DNA from: an uncultured Oscillospiraceae bacterium
Lineage (GTDB): Bacteria > Bacillota > Clostridia > Oscillospirales > Oscillospiraceae
DNA length: 64,000 nucleotides
NCBI GenBank assembly: GCA_934667095.1
Contig: CAKULE010000003.1
Span: forward strand, 1-64,000
Direction: 5' to 3'
Shown: in pieces, positions 18,286-29,010 of the stretch
Layout: each line of letters starts with the position of its first letter
How positions within the stretch are numbered: the stretch's first letter is position 1
Position numbers and translations under genes: made by a program
The notes under the pieces: generated by a model
Seen by the model: the letters and a program-made list of their open reading frames with translations, nothing else
Told to the model about the DNA's origin: nothing
The model's database searches: none

Positions 18286-18528
18286 CCCATCGCAATCCCG
18301 TTTTTGCAGGTCAGGCAAAATCGGGTCGGGCACTTTTTCCTCCGGTTTCTGTGTCAAAAGGCCGGGAAAAAATTATTTGTCGCCCGCATCCCGCGTCAGG
18401 CCCACCCAAAACGTCGCTCGCGCCGAAACACACATCCGCACAAAGCGGACGCGCGGGGGGGCAGCCCAGAGGCAATGCGTTTTACCTCGGCGCGGTCGGG
18501 GAAAGGAACACGAAAGGGCCAGCGGCGG

Positions 18529-18597
18529 GGTTCTTTAAGGGGCGCCCAGCCCCTTGAACGTGCGTTTGGTTTCTTTTCGCACGTTCGAAAAAGAACC
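18529..18597. repeat. 69-bp inverted-repeat element folding as a perfect three-way junction
   Basis: The outer arms GGTTCTTT (18529-18536) and AAAGAACC (18590-18597) close two internal hairpins. These are AAGGGGC/GCCCCTT (18537-18543 / 18549-18555) and GAACGTGCG/CGCACGTTC (18556-18564 / 18578-18586). All three stems pair without mismatches on either strand. It lies about 55 bp after the FAD oxidoreductase stop codon. It may be a dispersed palindromic repeat or a structured 3' UTR/RNA; only one copy was noticed in the window. Confidence 0.65.
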
Positions 18598-18651
18598 GCT
18601 TCGCCAGGTTCCTGCGGGGCCCCGGCCTGACCACGGTCCGGCTTTGCTTCC

Positions 18652-20049
18652 TTACTTCTTATTCATCCGCTCCGCCACGACCCGGGCGGCCTTCACGCCC
18701 GACGCGCCCGCCTGAGCCAGACCGCGGGTGACGCCGGCACCGTCGCCCACGGCAAAGAAGCCGGGCAGGTCGGTCTCCAGCTCGTGAGAGAGCTTGATGC
18801 GGGCAGAATAGAACTTCACCTCAGCTCCGTAGAGCAGGGTGTCATAGTTGGCAGTGCCGGGGGCCAGCTTGTCCAGCGCGTAGATCATCTCGATGATGTC
18901 GTCCAGCTGGCGCTTGGGCAGGGCCAGGGACAGGTCGCCGGGGACGGCGGCGGTGAGGGTGGGCCGGACGAAGCTCTTGCTCATCCGGTGGTCGTTGGTG
19001 CGGCGGCCGCCCACCAGATCCCCGAAGCGCTGCATCAGCACGCCGCCAGCCAGCATGTTGCTCAGGGAGGCCACGTGCTTGCCGTAGCGGTAGGGCTCGT
19101 TAAAGGGAGAGGTGAAGCGGTTGGACACCAGCAGGGCGAAGTTGGTGTTCTGGCTGCGGAGGGCGGGGTCAGAATAGGAGTGGCCGTTGACGGTGTGGAT
19201 GCCCTCCACGTTCTCGCTGACTACATGGCCGTAGGGGTTCATGCAGAAGGTGCGCACCTGATCGCCGTACTGCTTGGTGCGGTAGACCAGCTTGGACTCG
19301 TACACCACGTCGGTGATGTGCTCAAACACGGCGGCGGGCAGCTCCACGCGGACGCCGATGTCCACCTGATTGTTGATGAGCTCCAGACCCAGCCCCTTGC
19401 ACTGGTTGGAGAACCACTCCGCACCGGACCGGCCGGGGCCGGCGATGAGATAGGGAGCGGTGTAGGTCTCGCCGTCGGCGGTGACAAGGCCGTAGCCTCC
19501 GTCCATCACCTTGATCTCGGTGACCGCCGTGTGGAAGAGGAAGGTGTGCTTCTCCCGGATCGCCTCGTAGATGCTGGTGAGGATCTTCAGGTTGTTCTCA
19601 GTGCCCAGATGCTTGCAGCGGGCCTGAAGCAGGTGCAGGTCGAACTCCAGCGCCTGCTTCTCCAGCGCCTTGGCCGCGGGGGTGGAGGTGGAATACACCT
19701 CGGTGGTAGCGCCGTGCTTCACGTTGAGGGCGTCCACGTAATCGATGAGGGACATGACCTCCTCCTCGCTGAGGAAGTCGGTGAGCCAGCCGCCGAAGGC
19801 AGTGGTGAAGTTGAACTTTCCGTCAGAGAAGGCGCCGGCGCCGCCGAAGCCGCACATGGTGTCGCACACCTTGCAGTTGATGCAGCTGCGCACCTTGCCC
19901 GCCACGATGGGACAGCTGCGGGAGTAGATGTCCGCACCCTGATCGATGACCAGTACCTTGGCATGGGGAGCCTTCAGGGCCAGCTCATAGGCGGCGTAGA
20001 TGCCCGCCTCGCCGGTGCCCAGAATGATCACGTCGTAGGTCTTATTCAT
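18652..20049 (-). CDS. FAD-dependent oxidoreductase, NAD(P)/FAD family
   Basis: A 465-residue flavoprotein. The N-terminal dinucleotide fold is VIILGTGEAGIYAAYEL with the acidic end of beta-2 as VIDQG, and the C-terminal FAD motif is FFAVGDGAGVTRGLAQA. A Cys-rich insert near residues 55-70, CINCKVCDTMCGFGG, is notable and could bind a metal or cluster or be redox active. The sequence resembles uncharacterised FAD-dependent proteins common in Firmicutes; the substrate is unknown. AAAGGAG lies before the ATG. It starts 23 bp after the metallophosphoesterase gene, suggesting a two-gene operon. No dedicated electron partner is adjacent. Confidence 0.82.
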   Translation of the reverse strand: MNKTYDVIILGTGEAGIYAAYELALKAPHAKVLVIDQGADIYSRSCPIVAGKVRSCINCKVCDTMCGFGGAGAFSDGKFNFTTAFGGWLTDFLSEEEVMSLIDYVDALNVKHGATTEVYSTSTPAAKALEKQALEFDLHLLQARCKHLGTENNLKILTSIYEAIREKHTFLFHTAVTEIKVMDGGYGLVTADGETYTAPYLIAGPGRSGAEWFSNQCKGLGLELINNQVDIGVRVELPAAVFEHITDVVYESKLVYRTKQYGDQVRTFCMNPYGHVVSENVEGIHTVNGHSYSDPALRSQNTNFALLVSNRFTSPFNEPYRYGKHVASLSNMLAGGVLMQRFGDLVGGRRTNDHRMSKSFVRPTLTAAVPGDLSLALPKRQLDDIIEMIYALDKLAPGTANYDTLLYGAEVKFYSARIKLSHELETDLPGFFAVGDGAGVTRGLAQAGASGVKAARVVAERMNKK

Positions 20050-20072
20050 TGGGGATTCTCCTTTATCTCAAT

Positions 20073-21191
20073 TCACTTATTTTTATCTTCAGCCGTCGGG
20101 CCGAAATACCAGCCCGTGACGCCGTTCTTCTTCGCCAAAATACCCCGGCTGCACCGACGCACCAGACTCAGCCGGTCCCCCGGCTCCACCGGCAGGCAGT
20201 AGTCGGTGGAGTCCTCGCAGTGGAGGTGTCCGTCCGACTGGCGGGGGTAGATATATTCCTTCAGGATCCACAGCTCCCGCCCGGTGGACAGATGCCTGCA
20301 CCAGCAGCAGTCCCCCTCCTCCCGGAGGACCTCCACGGCGCTGTCGCTCCAGCGGATGTTCAGGGAGTCCGCCGACGGGTCCTGATGGGCCAGCGCCGTG
20401 ACCGTCGGCAGGCCGTCATAGGCGGTCCACGTGAAGTCGTCGCGGTCCACGTCTGGGATGATGAGGGCGTTCAGCTGACCGTCCACCTTGAGCACGCAGC
20501 CGCCGTCGATGGAGATGATATGCCGCCGCCGGTCGATGAGGGGCGCGGCGGAGGGGATGTCCGTCCGATAGAGGGTCACAGGCCAATGGCCCACCACCAC
20601 CCAACGGTCAAAGGACAGGCCCTGTCCCAGAAAGTCGTCGTTCTTCATGCAGGGATAGGCCTCCAGCCCGTCCAGCCCGTCCTCCCGGGGAATGCCCCCG
20701 TGGACGAAGATATACCGGCCTGCCGTGAGAATGTGGGGCATGGTGAGGAGAAACTCCGCCTCCGCAGGGCGCTCCCGCAGAATGGCGGAGCGCAGGGCGG
20801 GCAGATCCTCCGGTCTCTCCGGGCGGAGTCCCAGCTCTGCCCCCAGCTGGAGAATGAGGTTGTGCCCCTTCCAGTAGCGGAACACCGGCCAGAGCTTCTC
20901 GTCGATGTTCGGCCGGTTCTCCAGAAAGGCCCGGTCGATGTCGTCGCAGTTGCCGCAGAGGGAATAGACGTGGTGGGTGCGGCCCAGCTCCATCACATAG
21001 CGGAGCAGCGCCAGACTGTCGTCGCCCTTCTCAAACAGGTCCCCCACTAGCACAAGATTGTCCGTAGGGGAGAAACAAATCTTATCCAGCACGCTGCGGA
21101 AAAAGGGAAGGTTCCCGTGGATGTCGCTGATGGCCAGCGTCCGGCTGCCGGGGGCAAATTCCGGCCGGATCACCCGGGCCATTTTGTTCAT
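20073..21191 (-). CDS. Calcineurin-like metallophosphoesterase
   Basis: A 372-residue protein with the metal-binding motifs of the superfamily in order: SDIHGN near residue 20, GDLFEKGDD near 48, GNCDD near 80, FVHGG near 140 and VVVGHWP near 180. The GNCD form is typical of the YfcE/MJ0936-like branch rather than of GNHE protein phosphatases. About 180 C-terminal residues are beta-rich and unassigned. The start at 21191 (MNKMARVIR) is preferred because upstream codons run through a tandem repeat and lack a ribosome site; GGGAG and GAGG precede it. It is upstream of the FAD oxidoreductase and divergent from yerC. The substrate (phosphoprotein, nucleotide or cell-wall phosphodiester) is open. 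Confidence 0.8.
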   Translation of the reverse strand: MNKMARVIRPEFAPGSRTLAISDIHGNLPFFRSVLDKICFSPTDNLVLVGDLFEKGDDSLALLRYVMELGRTHHVYSLCGNCDDIDRAFLENRPNIDEKLWPVFRYWKGHNLILQLGAELGLRPERPEDLPALRSAILRERPAEAEFLLTMPHILTAGRYIFVHGGIPREDGLDGLEAYPCMKNDDFLGQGLSFDRWVVVGHWPVTLYRTDIPSAAPLIDRRRHIISIDGGCVLKVDGQLNALIIPDVDRDDFTWTAYDGLPTVTALAHQDPSADSLNIRWSDSAVEVLREEGDCCWCRHLSTGRELWILKEYIYPRQSDGHLHCEDSTDYCLPVEPGDRLSLVRRCSRGILAKKNGVTGWYFGPTAEDKNK

Positions 21192-21225
21192 GTCCTCAAC
21201 TCCCTTCAATTCCGCGCGGAAAGGC

Positions 21226-21261
21226 TCTCCCGCCACGCAAAAGTTCTCCCGCCACGCAAAA
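21226..21261. repeat. Tandem 17-bp direct repeat between the metallophosphoesterase and yerC genes
   Basis: TCTCCCGCCACGCAAAA occurs at 21226-21242 and again, identical, at 21245-21261 (period 19 bp). It lies in the leader/promoter region of the metallophosphoesterase gene and may be a duplicated regulatory site. Confidence 0.7.
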
Positions 21262-21289
21262 TCCATTTGGCAAAAAAACAAAAAACCTG

Positions 21290-21318
21290 TTTACTTTATC
21301 CGTACATTCTGTTAAAAT
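21290..21318 (+). promoter_or_regulatory. Promoter of yerC
   Basis: TTTACT (21290-21295), 17 bp, TAAAAT (21313-21318), in an AT-rich pocket. Initiation near 21325 gives a leader of about 54 nt. Confidence 0.7.
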
Positions 21319-21378
21319 AACGTAAACGAGCCCGGTCACTATGGAAACAGGGTGTATCCACCCGAGGAGGGGCAGCTT

Positions 21379-21690
21379 ATGCCGAAAGTATCTAATAAGG
21401 AGCGCTCCATGGCGCTCTATGAGAGCATTCTCCAGCTGAAAGATCTGGACGAGTGCTGCGCGTTTTTTGATGATCTGTGCACCGTGGGCGAACTGCGGGC
21501 CATGGAGCAGCGCTATGACGTGGCCACCCTGCTGGACGAGGGACTGGTCTACACCGAGATTCTGGAGAAGACCGGGGCCAGCTCGGCCACCATCAGCCGG
21601 GTCAACCGCATTTTCTCCTTCGGGGCCGGCGGCTTCCGCCGCATGATCGACCGCCGGAAGGAATCCGAGCAGGAGAAGACCGAGGGCTGA
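21379..21690 (+). CDS. TrpR-related protein YerC/YecD
   Basis: A 103-residue helical DNA-binding protein of the YerC/YecD branch of the Trp repressor superfamily. The core ELRAMEQRYDVATLLDEGL followed by EILEKTGASSATISRVNRIF is the expected helix-turn-helix. The physiological target in Firmicutes is not well established. The start at 21379 (MPKVSNKERS) has GAGGAGGGG about 7 nt upstream; an upstream in-frame ATG at 21352 has no ribosome site. It is a single-gene unit with its own promoter and terminator. Confidence 0.88.
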   Translation: MPKVSNKERSMALYESILQLKDLDECCAFFDDLCTVGELRAMEQRYDVATLLDEGLVYTEILEKTGASSATISRVNRIFSFGAGGFRRMIDRRKESEQEKTEG

Positions 21691-21712
21691 AGCCCTCGCC
21701 CCAACGCAAAAG

Positions 21713-21750
21713 ACGGACGCAAGTTCTTCGGGACTTGCGTCCGTTTTTGC
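21713..21750 (+). terminator. Terminator after yerC
   Basis: Stem ACGGACGCAAGTTC / GGACTTGCGTCCGT with a TTCG loop followed by TTTTTGCTG. It converges with the minus-strand peptide-binding protein gene. Confidence 0.88.
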
Positions 21751-21753
21751 TGT

Positions 21754-23286
21754 TCAGCGCCCGGCTGTGCCCCAGCTCTCCATGCCGGCGAAGAGGTCCG
21801 CCCGGGTGGGGGAGAGGCCCGTCACCGCGCCGGGGCGCACCAGCAGGACCCGCCGCTTGAAGCAGATGGGGGCCAGCGGGACCTCCTGCGTAAAGCGGGT
21901 CCAAAGGGCCTCCGCCGCAGCCGTCCGGGCATCGCCCCGGGCGGCAGTCCACGCCGAGAGCACGTCGGACAGCCCGGACAGGGAATACTGCCCGTAGTTC
22001 AGCGTACCGGACAGCAGGGGCGTGAAATTGAAGTCTCCGGTGAGGCGGACCTCCGCCACGTACAGGTCAAAGCTGCCGGCGGCCAGCGCCGCCTGATAGT
22101 CTCTCCATGTCCGGCCGTCCACCGTGACCTCAAAGCCGGCGGCACGCAGCTTCTCGGCCAGTCCCTCGGCCAGTGCAGTTTTCGCAGCGCTGTCGGCATT
22201 CACCAGAATGGTCACGGACAGGCTCTCGCTCCGGCGGTGGCGCACACCGTCCTCTCCGGAGGCAAAGCCCGCACCCTCCAGCAGGGCCGCTGCACCGTCA
22301 GGGTCAAAGACGAGGGCCTGCGCGGCGGCGCTGTCATAGTCGTCGCAGAGGGGAGAGACCGGCAGGGCCGCCGGGTCCCCCAGTCCGGACAGGGCGGAGC
22401 GCACCAGTCCGGCCCGGTCACACAGCAGGGACACCGCCCGGCGCACCGCGCCGTACCGGCAGGGGCCCAGCACCGTGTTGAAGCCGAGGTAGATCAGCTC
22501 GGTGGTGGGGTAGTCCCACCGTTCGCAGTCCCCGCCGTAGCCCAGAGAGAACAGGCTGTTGGGGTCGGCAGCGACCATGGTCACTGCCCCGCTGTTGAAG
22601 GCGTCCAACCGGCTGTCGGCGCCGCTCACCGGGTGCAGGGCGATCGCCGCAAAGGGCAGGGTCCCGGTCCAGAGAGGATTGGCCGTCAGGCGGAGGCCGT
22701 CGGGGCCCTCCTCAAAGCAGTAGCGGCCGGTGCCCAGCGGCGTGCCGCCGCCCTGCTCCAGCACCACAGGGATGTCCAGCAGGGCGGGCAGGTCTCCATT
22801 GGGGGTGTAGAGGGAGATGATCACATCATCCCCCTGCGCCGTCACGGAGGCCACGGTGCTCAGCCGGGCGGCATAGCGGGCACTGCCGCGGGCCGCATTG
22901 AGGGAATCCGCCGCATGCCGTGCGGTGAGGGGCGTGCCGTCAGAGAAGGTCACGCCCGCCCGGATGGTGACGGTCCATACCCGCCCGCCCTCGTCCGCAG
23001 CCGCGGACCGGGCCAGCACCGGCTGGGGCGTGAAAGTGTTATCCAGCTCATAGAGGCCCTGCCACACCAGCGCGGTCAGCATCCCGTTCACCTGGCTCTC
23101 CCCGCGGATGGGATGGAGCGTGGCGGAGGGGTCATAGGCCAGCGTGAAGGGTCGGTCCTCCGGCGGGGCGGAGGGGCTGGCCGTAGGCTCCGGCGAGGCC
23201 GAGGGCTCCACCGGGGCGTCGCCCCCGCAGGCGCACAGGGCAAGGGCCAGCGCCCCTGCCAGCAGCAGGGCAGTCAGGCGCTTCAC
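21754..23286 (-). CDS. Peptide/oligopeptide-type ABC substrate-binding lipoprotein (SBP family 5)
   Basis: A 510-residue extracytoplasmic binding protein. The GTG start at 23286 gives VKRLTALLLAGALALALCAC, a lipoprotein signal with Cys at residue 20, then a Ser/Pro/Glu spacer. The mature part follows the OppA/DppA layout, with WTVTIRAGVTFSDGTPLTARH as the family landmark. The start overlaps the pgeF stop by 4 nt (GTGA), so translation is coupled and there is no separate ribosome site. No permease or ATPase genes accompany it, so it is an orphan that must share a transporter or act as a receptor. Linkage to secA and pgeF suggests an envelope-related ligand such as muropeptide (inference). Confidence 0.85.
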   Translation of the reverse strand: MKRLTALLLAGALALALCACGGDAPVEPSASPEPTASPSAPPEDRPFTLAYDPSATLHPIRGESQVNGMLTALVWQGLYELDNTFTPQPVLARSAAADEGGRVWTVTIRAGVTFSDGTPLTARHAADSLNAARGSARYAARLSTVASVTAQGDDVIISLYTPNGDLPALLDIPVVLEQGGGTPLGTGRYCFEEGPDGLRLTANPLWTGTLPFAAIALHPVSGADSRLDAFNSGAVTMVAADPNSLFSLGYGGDCERWDYPTTELIYLGFNTVLGPCRYGAVRRAVSLLCDRAGLVRSALSGLGDPAALPVSPLCDDYDSAAAQALVFDPDGAAALLEGAGFASGEDGVRHRRSESLSVTILVNADSAAKTALAEGLAEKLRAAGFEVTVDGRTWRDYQAALAAGSFDLYVAEVRLTGDFNFTPLLSGTLNYGQYSLSGLSDVLSAWTAARGDARTAAAEALWTRFTQEVPLAPICFKRRVLLVRPGAVTGLSPTRADLFAGMESWGTAGR

Positions 23287-24095
23287 AGCAGCTGGATGGC
23301 GGCCGCCATGGAGCCCCGGGCCGTGCCCATCTTCCGGTGGCTCCAATATTTGTCCGGCAGACAGGCGGTGCAGTCGCCGCTGACGGCGATGTGGTCCTCC
23401 GTCAGGCCGGCGGCCAGCAGGCGCACCCGGTTCAGGCCCTTCAGATCCACGGCAAATTTGCCGTTCTCCTTGATTTCAAACTGCTGAAGGGCAGAGGAGC
23501 TCAGACAGGCCATCATGGCGTTGGGCACGTCCTCGTGGGTCTCGAAGCAGCACTGGGAAATGCCGGGGCCGATGGCCGCCAGAATATCCTCCGGGCGGCT
23601 GCCGTAGGTCCCGCACATGCGCTCCACCGCCGCCCCAGCGATGCCGGAGGCCGTGCCCCGCCAGCCAGCATGGACCGCGGCGATCACCCGGCGCACGGGG
23701 TCGTAAAAGAGGATGGGCAGGCAGTCCGCGGTGGTCACCCGCAGGATGACCCCGGGGGTGGCGGTGATAAGGCCGTCGGCCTCGTACTCCGGCCTGTCGT
23801 AGACGTCGGACTTCCAGTCCGCCGAGGTGACGGCCCGGATCTCGCCTCCGTGGACCTGATTGGTGAGGGCCAGCTTGTCGCCGTCCGCGCCGATGGCGGC
23901 AAAGAAGCGGCGGTGGTTTTCCCGGACGCGGTCGGGGTCGTCGCCGCAGGCGGTGCCCAGATTCAGGGAAGACCAGATGCCCTCGGACACGCCGCCCAGC
24001 CGGGTGGAGAACCCGTGGGCCACGCCGCCGGCGGCATCAAAGGCGTCGGCCGCCAGATAGGGGACGCCCTGATCAAGTTTATCGATAATTTCCAT
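23283..24095 (-). CDS. pgeF: Peptidoglycan editing factor PgeF (laccase-domain family)
   Basis: A 270-residue YfiH/LACC1-like enzyme. The three conserved blocks carrying the zinc ligands are present: NQVHGGEI, TTADCLPILFYDP and AAVHAGWRGTA. The family is reported to remove wrongly incorporated muropeptide variants in E. coli, and related proteins act as purine nucleoside phosphorylases; which activity applies is not decided by sequence. AAGGAG lies 6 nt before the ATG. It sits between secA (38 bp upstream) and an orphan peptide-binding lipoprotein with which it overlaps by 4 nt. Confidence 0.9.
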   Translation of the reverse strand: MEIIDKLDQGVPYLAADAFDAAGGVAHGFSTRLGGVSEGIWSSLNLGTACGDDPDRVRENHRRFFAAIGADGDKLALTNQVHGGEIRAVTSADWKSDVYDRPEYEADGLITATPGVILRVTTADCLPILFYDPVRRVIAAVHAGWRGTASGIAGAAVERMCGTYGSRPEDILAAIGPGISQCCFETHEDVPNAMMACLSSSALQQFEIKENGKFAVDLKGLNRVRLLAAGLTEDHIAVSGDCTACLPDKYWSHRKMGTARGSMAAAIQLL

Positions 24096-24133
24096 AAGCT
24101 CTCCTTTTCAGAAGGTGCGGGAATGAAAAACGC

Positions 24134-26917
<2,784 letters not shown>

Positions 26918-26984
26918 AGTATCGGTGTCCTTTCATATAGTGTTCCGCGCCTCTATTGGCGCATAGACCCAATTTAACGCATAC

Positions 26985-26993
26985 AGTATAGCA
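26985..26993 (-). promoter_or_regulatory. Extended -10 promoter of secA
   Basis: Minus strand: TGCTATACT (extended -10 with TATACT at 26985-26990), about 70 nt before the start codon. The -35 region is only a T-rich stretch, so the call rests on the extended -10. Confidence 0.5.
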
Positions 26994-27089
26994 TACCCGG
27001 AGCAAAGAAAAAAGAGTAAATTGTAAATTATGTTCGGGCGGCCCCGGCCGCCCGTGTAAATTTCTGCAACTTTAACGCAGTGATGCAAG

Positions 27090-27118
27090 TTGACGCAGTC
27101 CGCACGTCGTGGTATAAT
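27090..27118 (+). promoter_or_regulatory. Promoter of the alanine/glycine symporter gene
   Basis: TTGACG (27090-27095), 17 bp, TATAAT (27113-27118). Initiation near 27125 gives a 59-nt leader. Confidence 0.85.
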
Positions 27119-27183
27119 GTCCGCAATAGCAGAACTCCACCCTGAGCACAGAATCTGAGAGAGAAATCGAGGGAACCAACATC

Positions 27184-28584
27184 ATGAAGATCATCCAAGC
27201 CATCACGGATTTCATCACCGGCCCCCTGAACAGCTTTGCGTGGGGCCCCGTCATGCTGGTGCTGCTGGTGGGCACCGGCATATTCCTGACGGTCCGTACC
27301 CGCTGTATTCAGGTGCGCCGCTTCGGGTCCATCATGAAAAGCACCATCGGCTCCCTGTTCCGGAGGGAAAAGAAGGACCACGGCGGCAACCTCTCCCCCT
27401 TTCAGGCCATGACCACCGCGCTGGCGGGCACCGTGGGCACGGGCAACATCGCCGGCGTCACCGGGGCCATCTTTGTGGGCGGGCCCGGGGCTGTGTTCTG
27501 GATGTGGGTGTCCGCCTTCTTCGGCATGTGTACCAAGTATGCCGAGATCCTGCTGGCCGTGAGATACCGGGAGAAAGGTGCGGACGGCGTCTACCGCGGC
27601 GGGCCCATGTACTACATCAAGGACGGCCTCGGGAAGCACTGGCGCTGGCTGGCGACTGTGTTCGCCGTGCTGGGCGGCCTGGCCGCCTTCGGCATCGGCA
27701 ACATCGCCCAGAGCAGTGAGATCGCCGGGGCCATGACCGGCCTGTTCGGCGTGAAACCTCTGCACACCGGCATCGGCGTGGCCGTTGTGGTGGCGGCAGT
27801 GGTGCTGGGCGGTGTGAAGCGCATCGGGCAGGTGACCTCCTATCTGGTGCCCTTCATGTCGGTGTTCTATATTTTGGCGGGCCTCGTCCTGCTGGTCATG
27901 CGCATCACCGACATCCCTGCCGCCTTCGTCTCCATCGTGCGGGAGGCTTTCAGCCTGAAGTCCGTGGGCGGCGGTGTGTTCGGCTACGCCATGATGGCCG
28001 CCATGCGCCAGGGCGTGGCCCGGGGGGTGTTCTCCAACGAGGCCGGCCTGGGCTCCGCACCCATGGCCCATGCCGCCTCCTCCACGGAGGAGCCCTGTGA
28101 GCAGGCCATGTGGGGCGTGTTCGAGGTCTTTGTGGATACCATCATCATCTGCACCATCACCGCCTTTGCCGTGCTCCTCTCCGGCGTTCTCAACACACCC
28201 GGCGGGCTGGATGGATTCACCTCCAAAGGCGCGGCGGCAGTGGCGGCCTTCAACACCATTCTCCCCGGCACTGTGGGCGGCACGGTGATCCAGATCAGCC
28301 TGATCTTCTTCGCCCTGTCCACCATCCTGGGCTGGAGCTATTACGGTGAGCGCTGCTGGGGCTATCTGACCCACAACAATAAGGCGGTCATCCTGATCTT
28401 CCGCCTGGTATTCATTCTGGTGTGCGTGGTGGGGGCTGCTGGCAGCGGCTCCCTCATGTGGGACATCTCCGACACCCTCAACGGCCTGATGGCCATCCCC
28501 AACCTCATCGGGCTGCTGCTGCTTTCCGGTGTGGTGGCCAGGCTGACCCGGGACTATTTCGACAAGGATAAGACCCTGCGGTAA
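27184..28584 (+). CDS. Alanine/glycine:cation symporter (AgcS family)
   Basis: A 466-residue membrane protein with about 11 hydrophobic segments. It is recognised by the family block GGNLSPFQAMTTALAGTVGTGNIAGV (residues 67-92) and by VARGVFSNEAGLGSAPMAHAA (residues 280-300). It imports alanine or glycine with sodium or protons. GAGGGAA lies about 8 nt before the ATG. It is a single-gene unit with a strong promoter. The lysine riboswitch downstream belongs to the next operon, not to this gene, because a separate promoter precedes it. Confidence 0.93.
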   Translation: MKIIQAITDFITGPLNSFAWGPVMLVLLVGTGIFLTVRTRCIQVRRFGSIMKSTIGSLFRREKKDHGGNLSPFQAMTTALAGTVGTGNIAGVTGAIFVGGPGAVFWMWVSAFFGMCTKYAEILLAVRYREKGADGVYRGGPMYYIKDGLGKHWRWLATVFAVLGGLAAFGIGNIAQSSEIAGAMTGLFGVKPLHTGIGVAVVVAAVVLGGVKRIGQVTSYLVPFMSVFYILAGLVLLVMRITDIPAAFVSIVREAFSLKSVGGGVFGYAMMAAMRQGVARGVFSNEAGLGSAPMAHAASSTEEPCEQAMWGVFEVFVDTIIICTITAFAVLLSGVLNTPGGLDGFTSKGAAAVAAFNTILPGTVGGTVIQISLIFFALSTILGWSYYGERCWGYLTHNNKAVILIFRLVFILVCVVGAAGSGSLMWDISDTLNGLMAIPNLIGLLLLSGVVARLTRDYFDKDKTLR

Positions 28585-28592
28585 CGCGGATA

Positions 28593-28625
28593 CAGAGCGC
28601 CGGGGGCCAATCTCTCGGCGCTCTG
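28593..28625 (+). terminator. Hairpin after the symporter gene (weak terminator candidate)
   Basis: A 10-bp perfect stem CAGAGCGCCG / CGGCGCTCTG starts 8 bp after the stop codon but has no U tract, so it may be a mRNA 3' end-protecting hairpin or a factor-dependent terminator. Confidence 0.4.
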
Positions 28626-28686
28626 CCCAAATTGCGGGTCCGATTTTCGTAAAACCTGCCGTTCCCGCCAAAATTCACATTTGCCC

Positions 28687-28715
28687 TTGACAGGGGCAAT
28701 CCGCCCCGCTATGAT
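28687..28715 (+). promoter_or_regulatory. Promoter of the lysine-riboswitch operon
   Basis: TTGACA (28687-28692), 17 bp, TATGAT (28710-28715), near consensus. Initiation near 28722 places the riboswitch at the very 5' end of the transcript. Confidence 0.88.
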
Positions 28716-28731
28716 GTAAGCACAAATTGAA

Positions 28732-28900
28732 CCACTGATAGAGGCGCGGTTACGATGAGTACCCGGGAGGCATGGACAACTGCTTCCGGCGAAAGGCGTC
28801 GCCGCCGAAGGGCGTGAGAGCGGTCCGGCTCCGCGTACCTGGGCTGACGGGGAATACCCGGCAGACTGTCACACGAACACCGTGTGAAGCGCTATCATGG
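28732..28900 (+). promoter_or_regulatory. Lysine riboswitch (L box)
   Basis: The conserved L-box elements appear in order: GATAGAGGCGCG at the 5' side of P1/P2, GATGAGTA, GCGAAAGGCG, CGCCGAAGG, CTGGGCTG, and GACTGTCAC before the last hairpin (CACACGAACACCGTGTG). Helix P1 is formed by CCA-TGATAG (28732-28741, one bulge) with CTATCATGG (28892-28900). It is followed by a terminator whose 5' arm can pair with the 3' strand of P1, giving lysine-induced termination of the transporter operon. Confidence 0.92.
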
Positions 28901-28948
28901 CAAATACAGGCCTCCGTATTTTTTCTCATCCTGCGGGGCACCTCGTTG

Positions 28949-28985
28949 ACCATGATCGCGTCCAAGCGGTCGTGGTTCTTTTTAT
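28949..28985 (+). terminator. Riboswitch-controlled terminator (expression platform)
   Basis: Stem ACCATGATCGC / GCGGTCGTGGT followed by TCTTTTTATTT. The segment CCATGAT (28950-28956) is the exact complement of ATCATGG (28894-28900) in the 3' strand of riboswitch helix P1, so terminator and antiterminator exclude one another. Confidence 0.8.
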
Positions 28986-29010
28986 TTCAAAAAGAAAGAG
29001 GTAACAAACA

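Larger units (their letters stand above)
18081..18651. other. 571-bp intergenic stretch without a supported gene
   Basis: Reading frames here are short, lack ribosome sites and have no recognisable protein character. The stretch holds the gntR promoter, a paired DnaA-box-like motif (18252-18285) and a 69-bp three-way-junction inverted repeat (18529-18597). The middle part, 18290-18528, shows nothing I can name. Confidence 0.6.

Noticed and set aside
18241..18300. Possible replication origin because of the DnaA-box-like pair
   Set aside because: Only two degenerate boxes, no AT-rich unwinding element and no dnaA/dnaN/rpmH nearby; kept as a repeated motif only.
18083..18638. Several 60-150 codon frames in the 571-bp gap
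   Set aside because: They overlap one another in different frames, cross the inverted-repeat element, and have no ribosome site or protein character.
28593..28625. Lysine riboswitch control of the AgcS symporter
   Set aside because: The riboswitch lies downstream of the symporter and has its own promoter at 28687-28715, so it belongs to the next operon.
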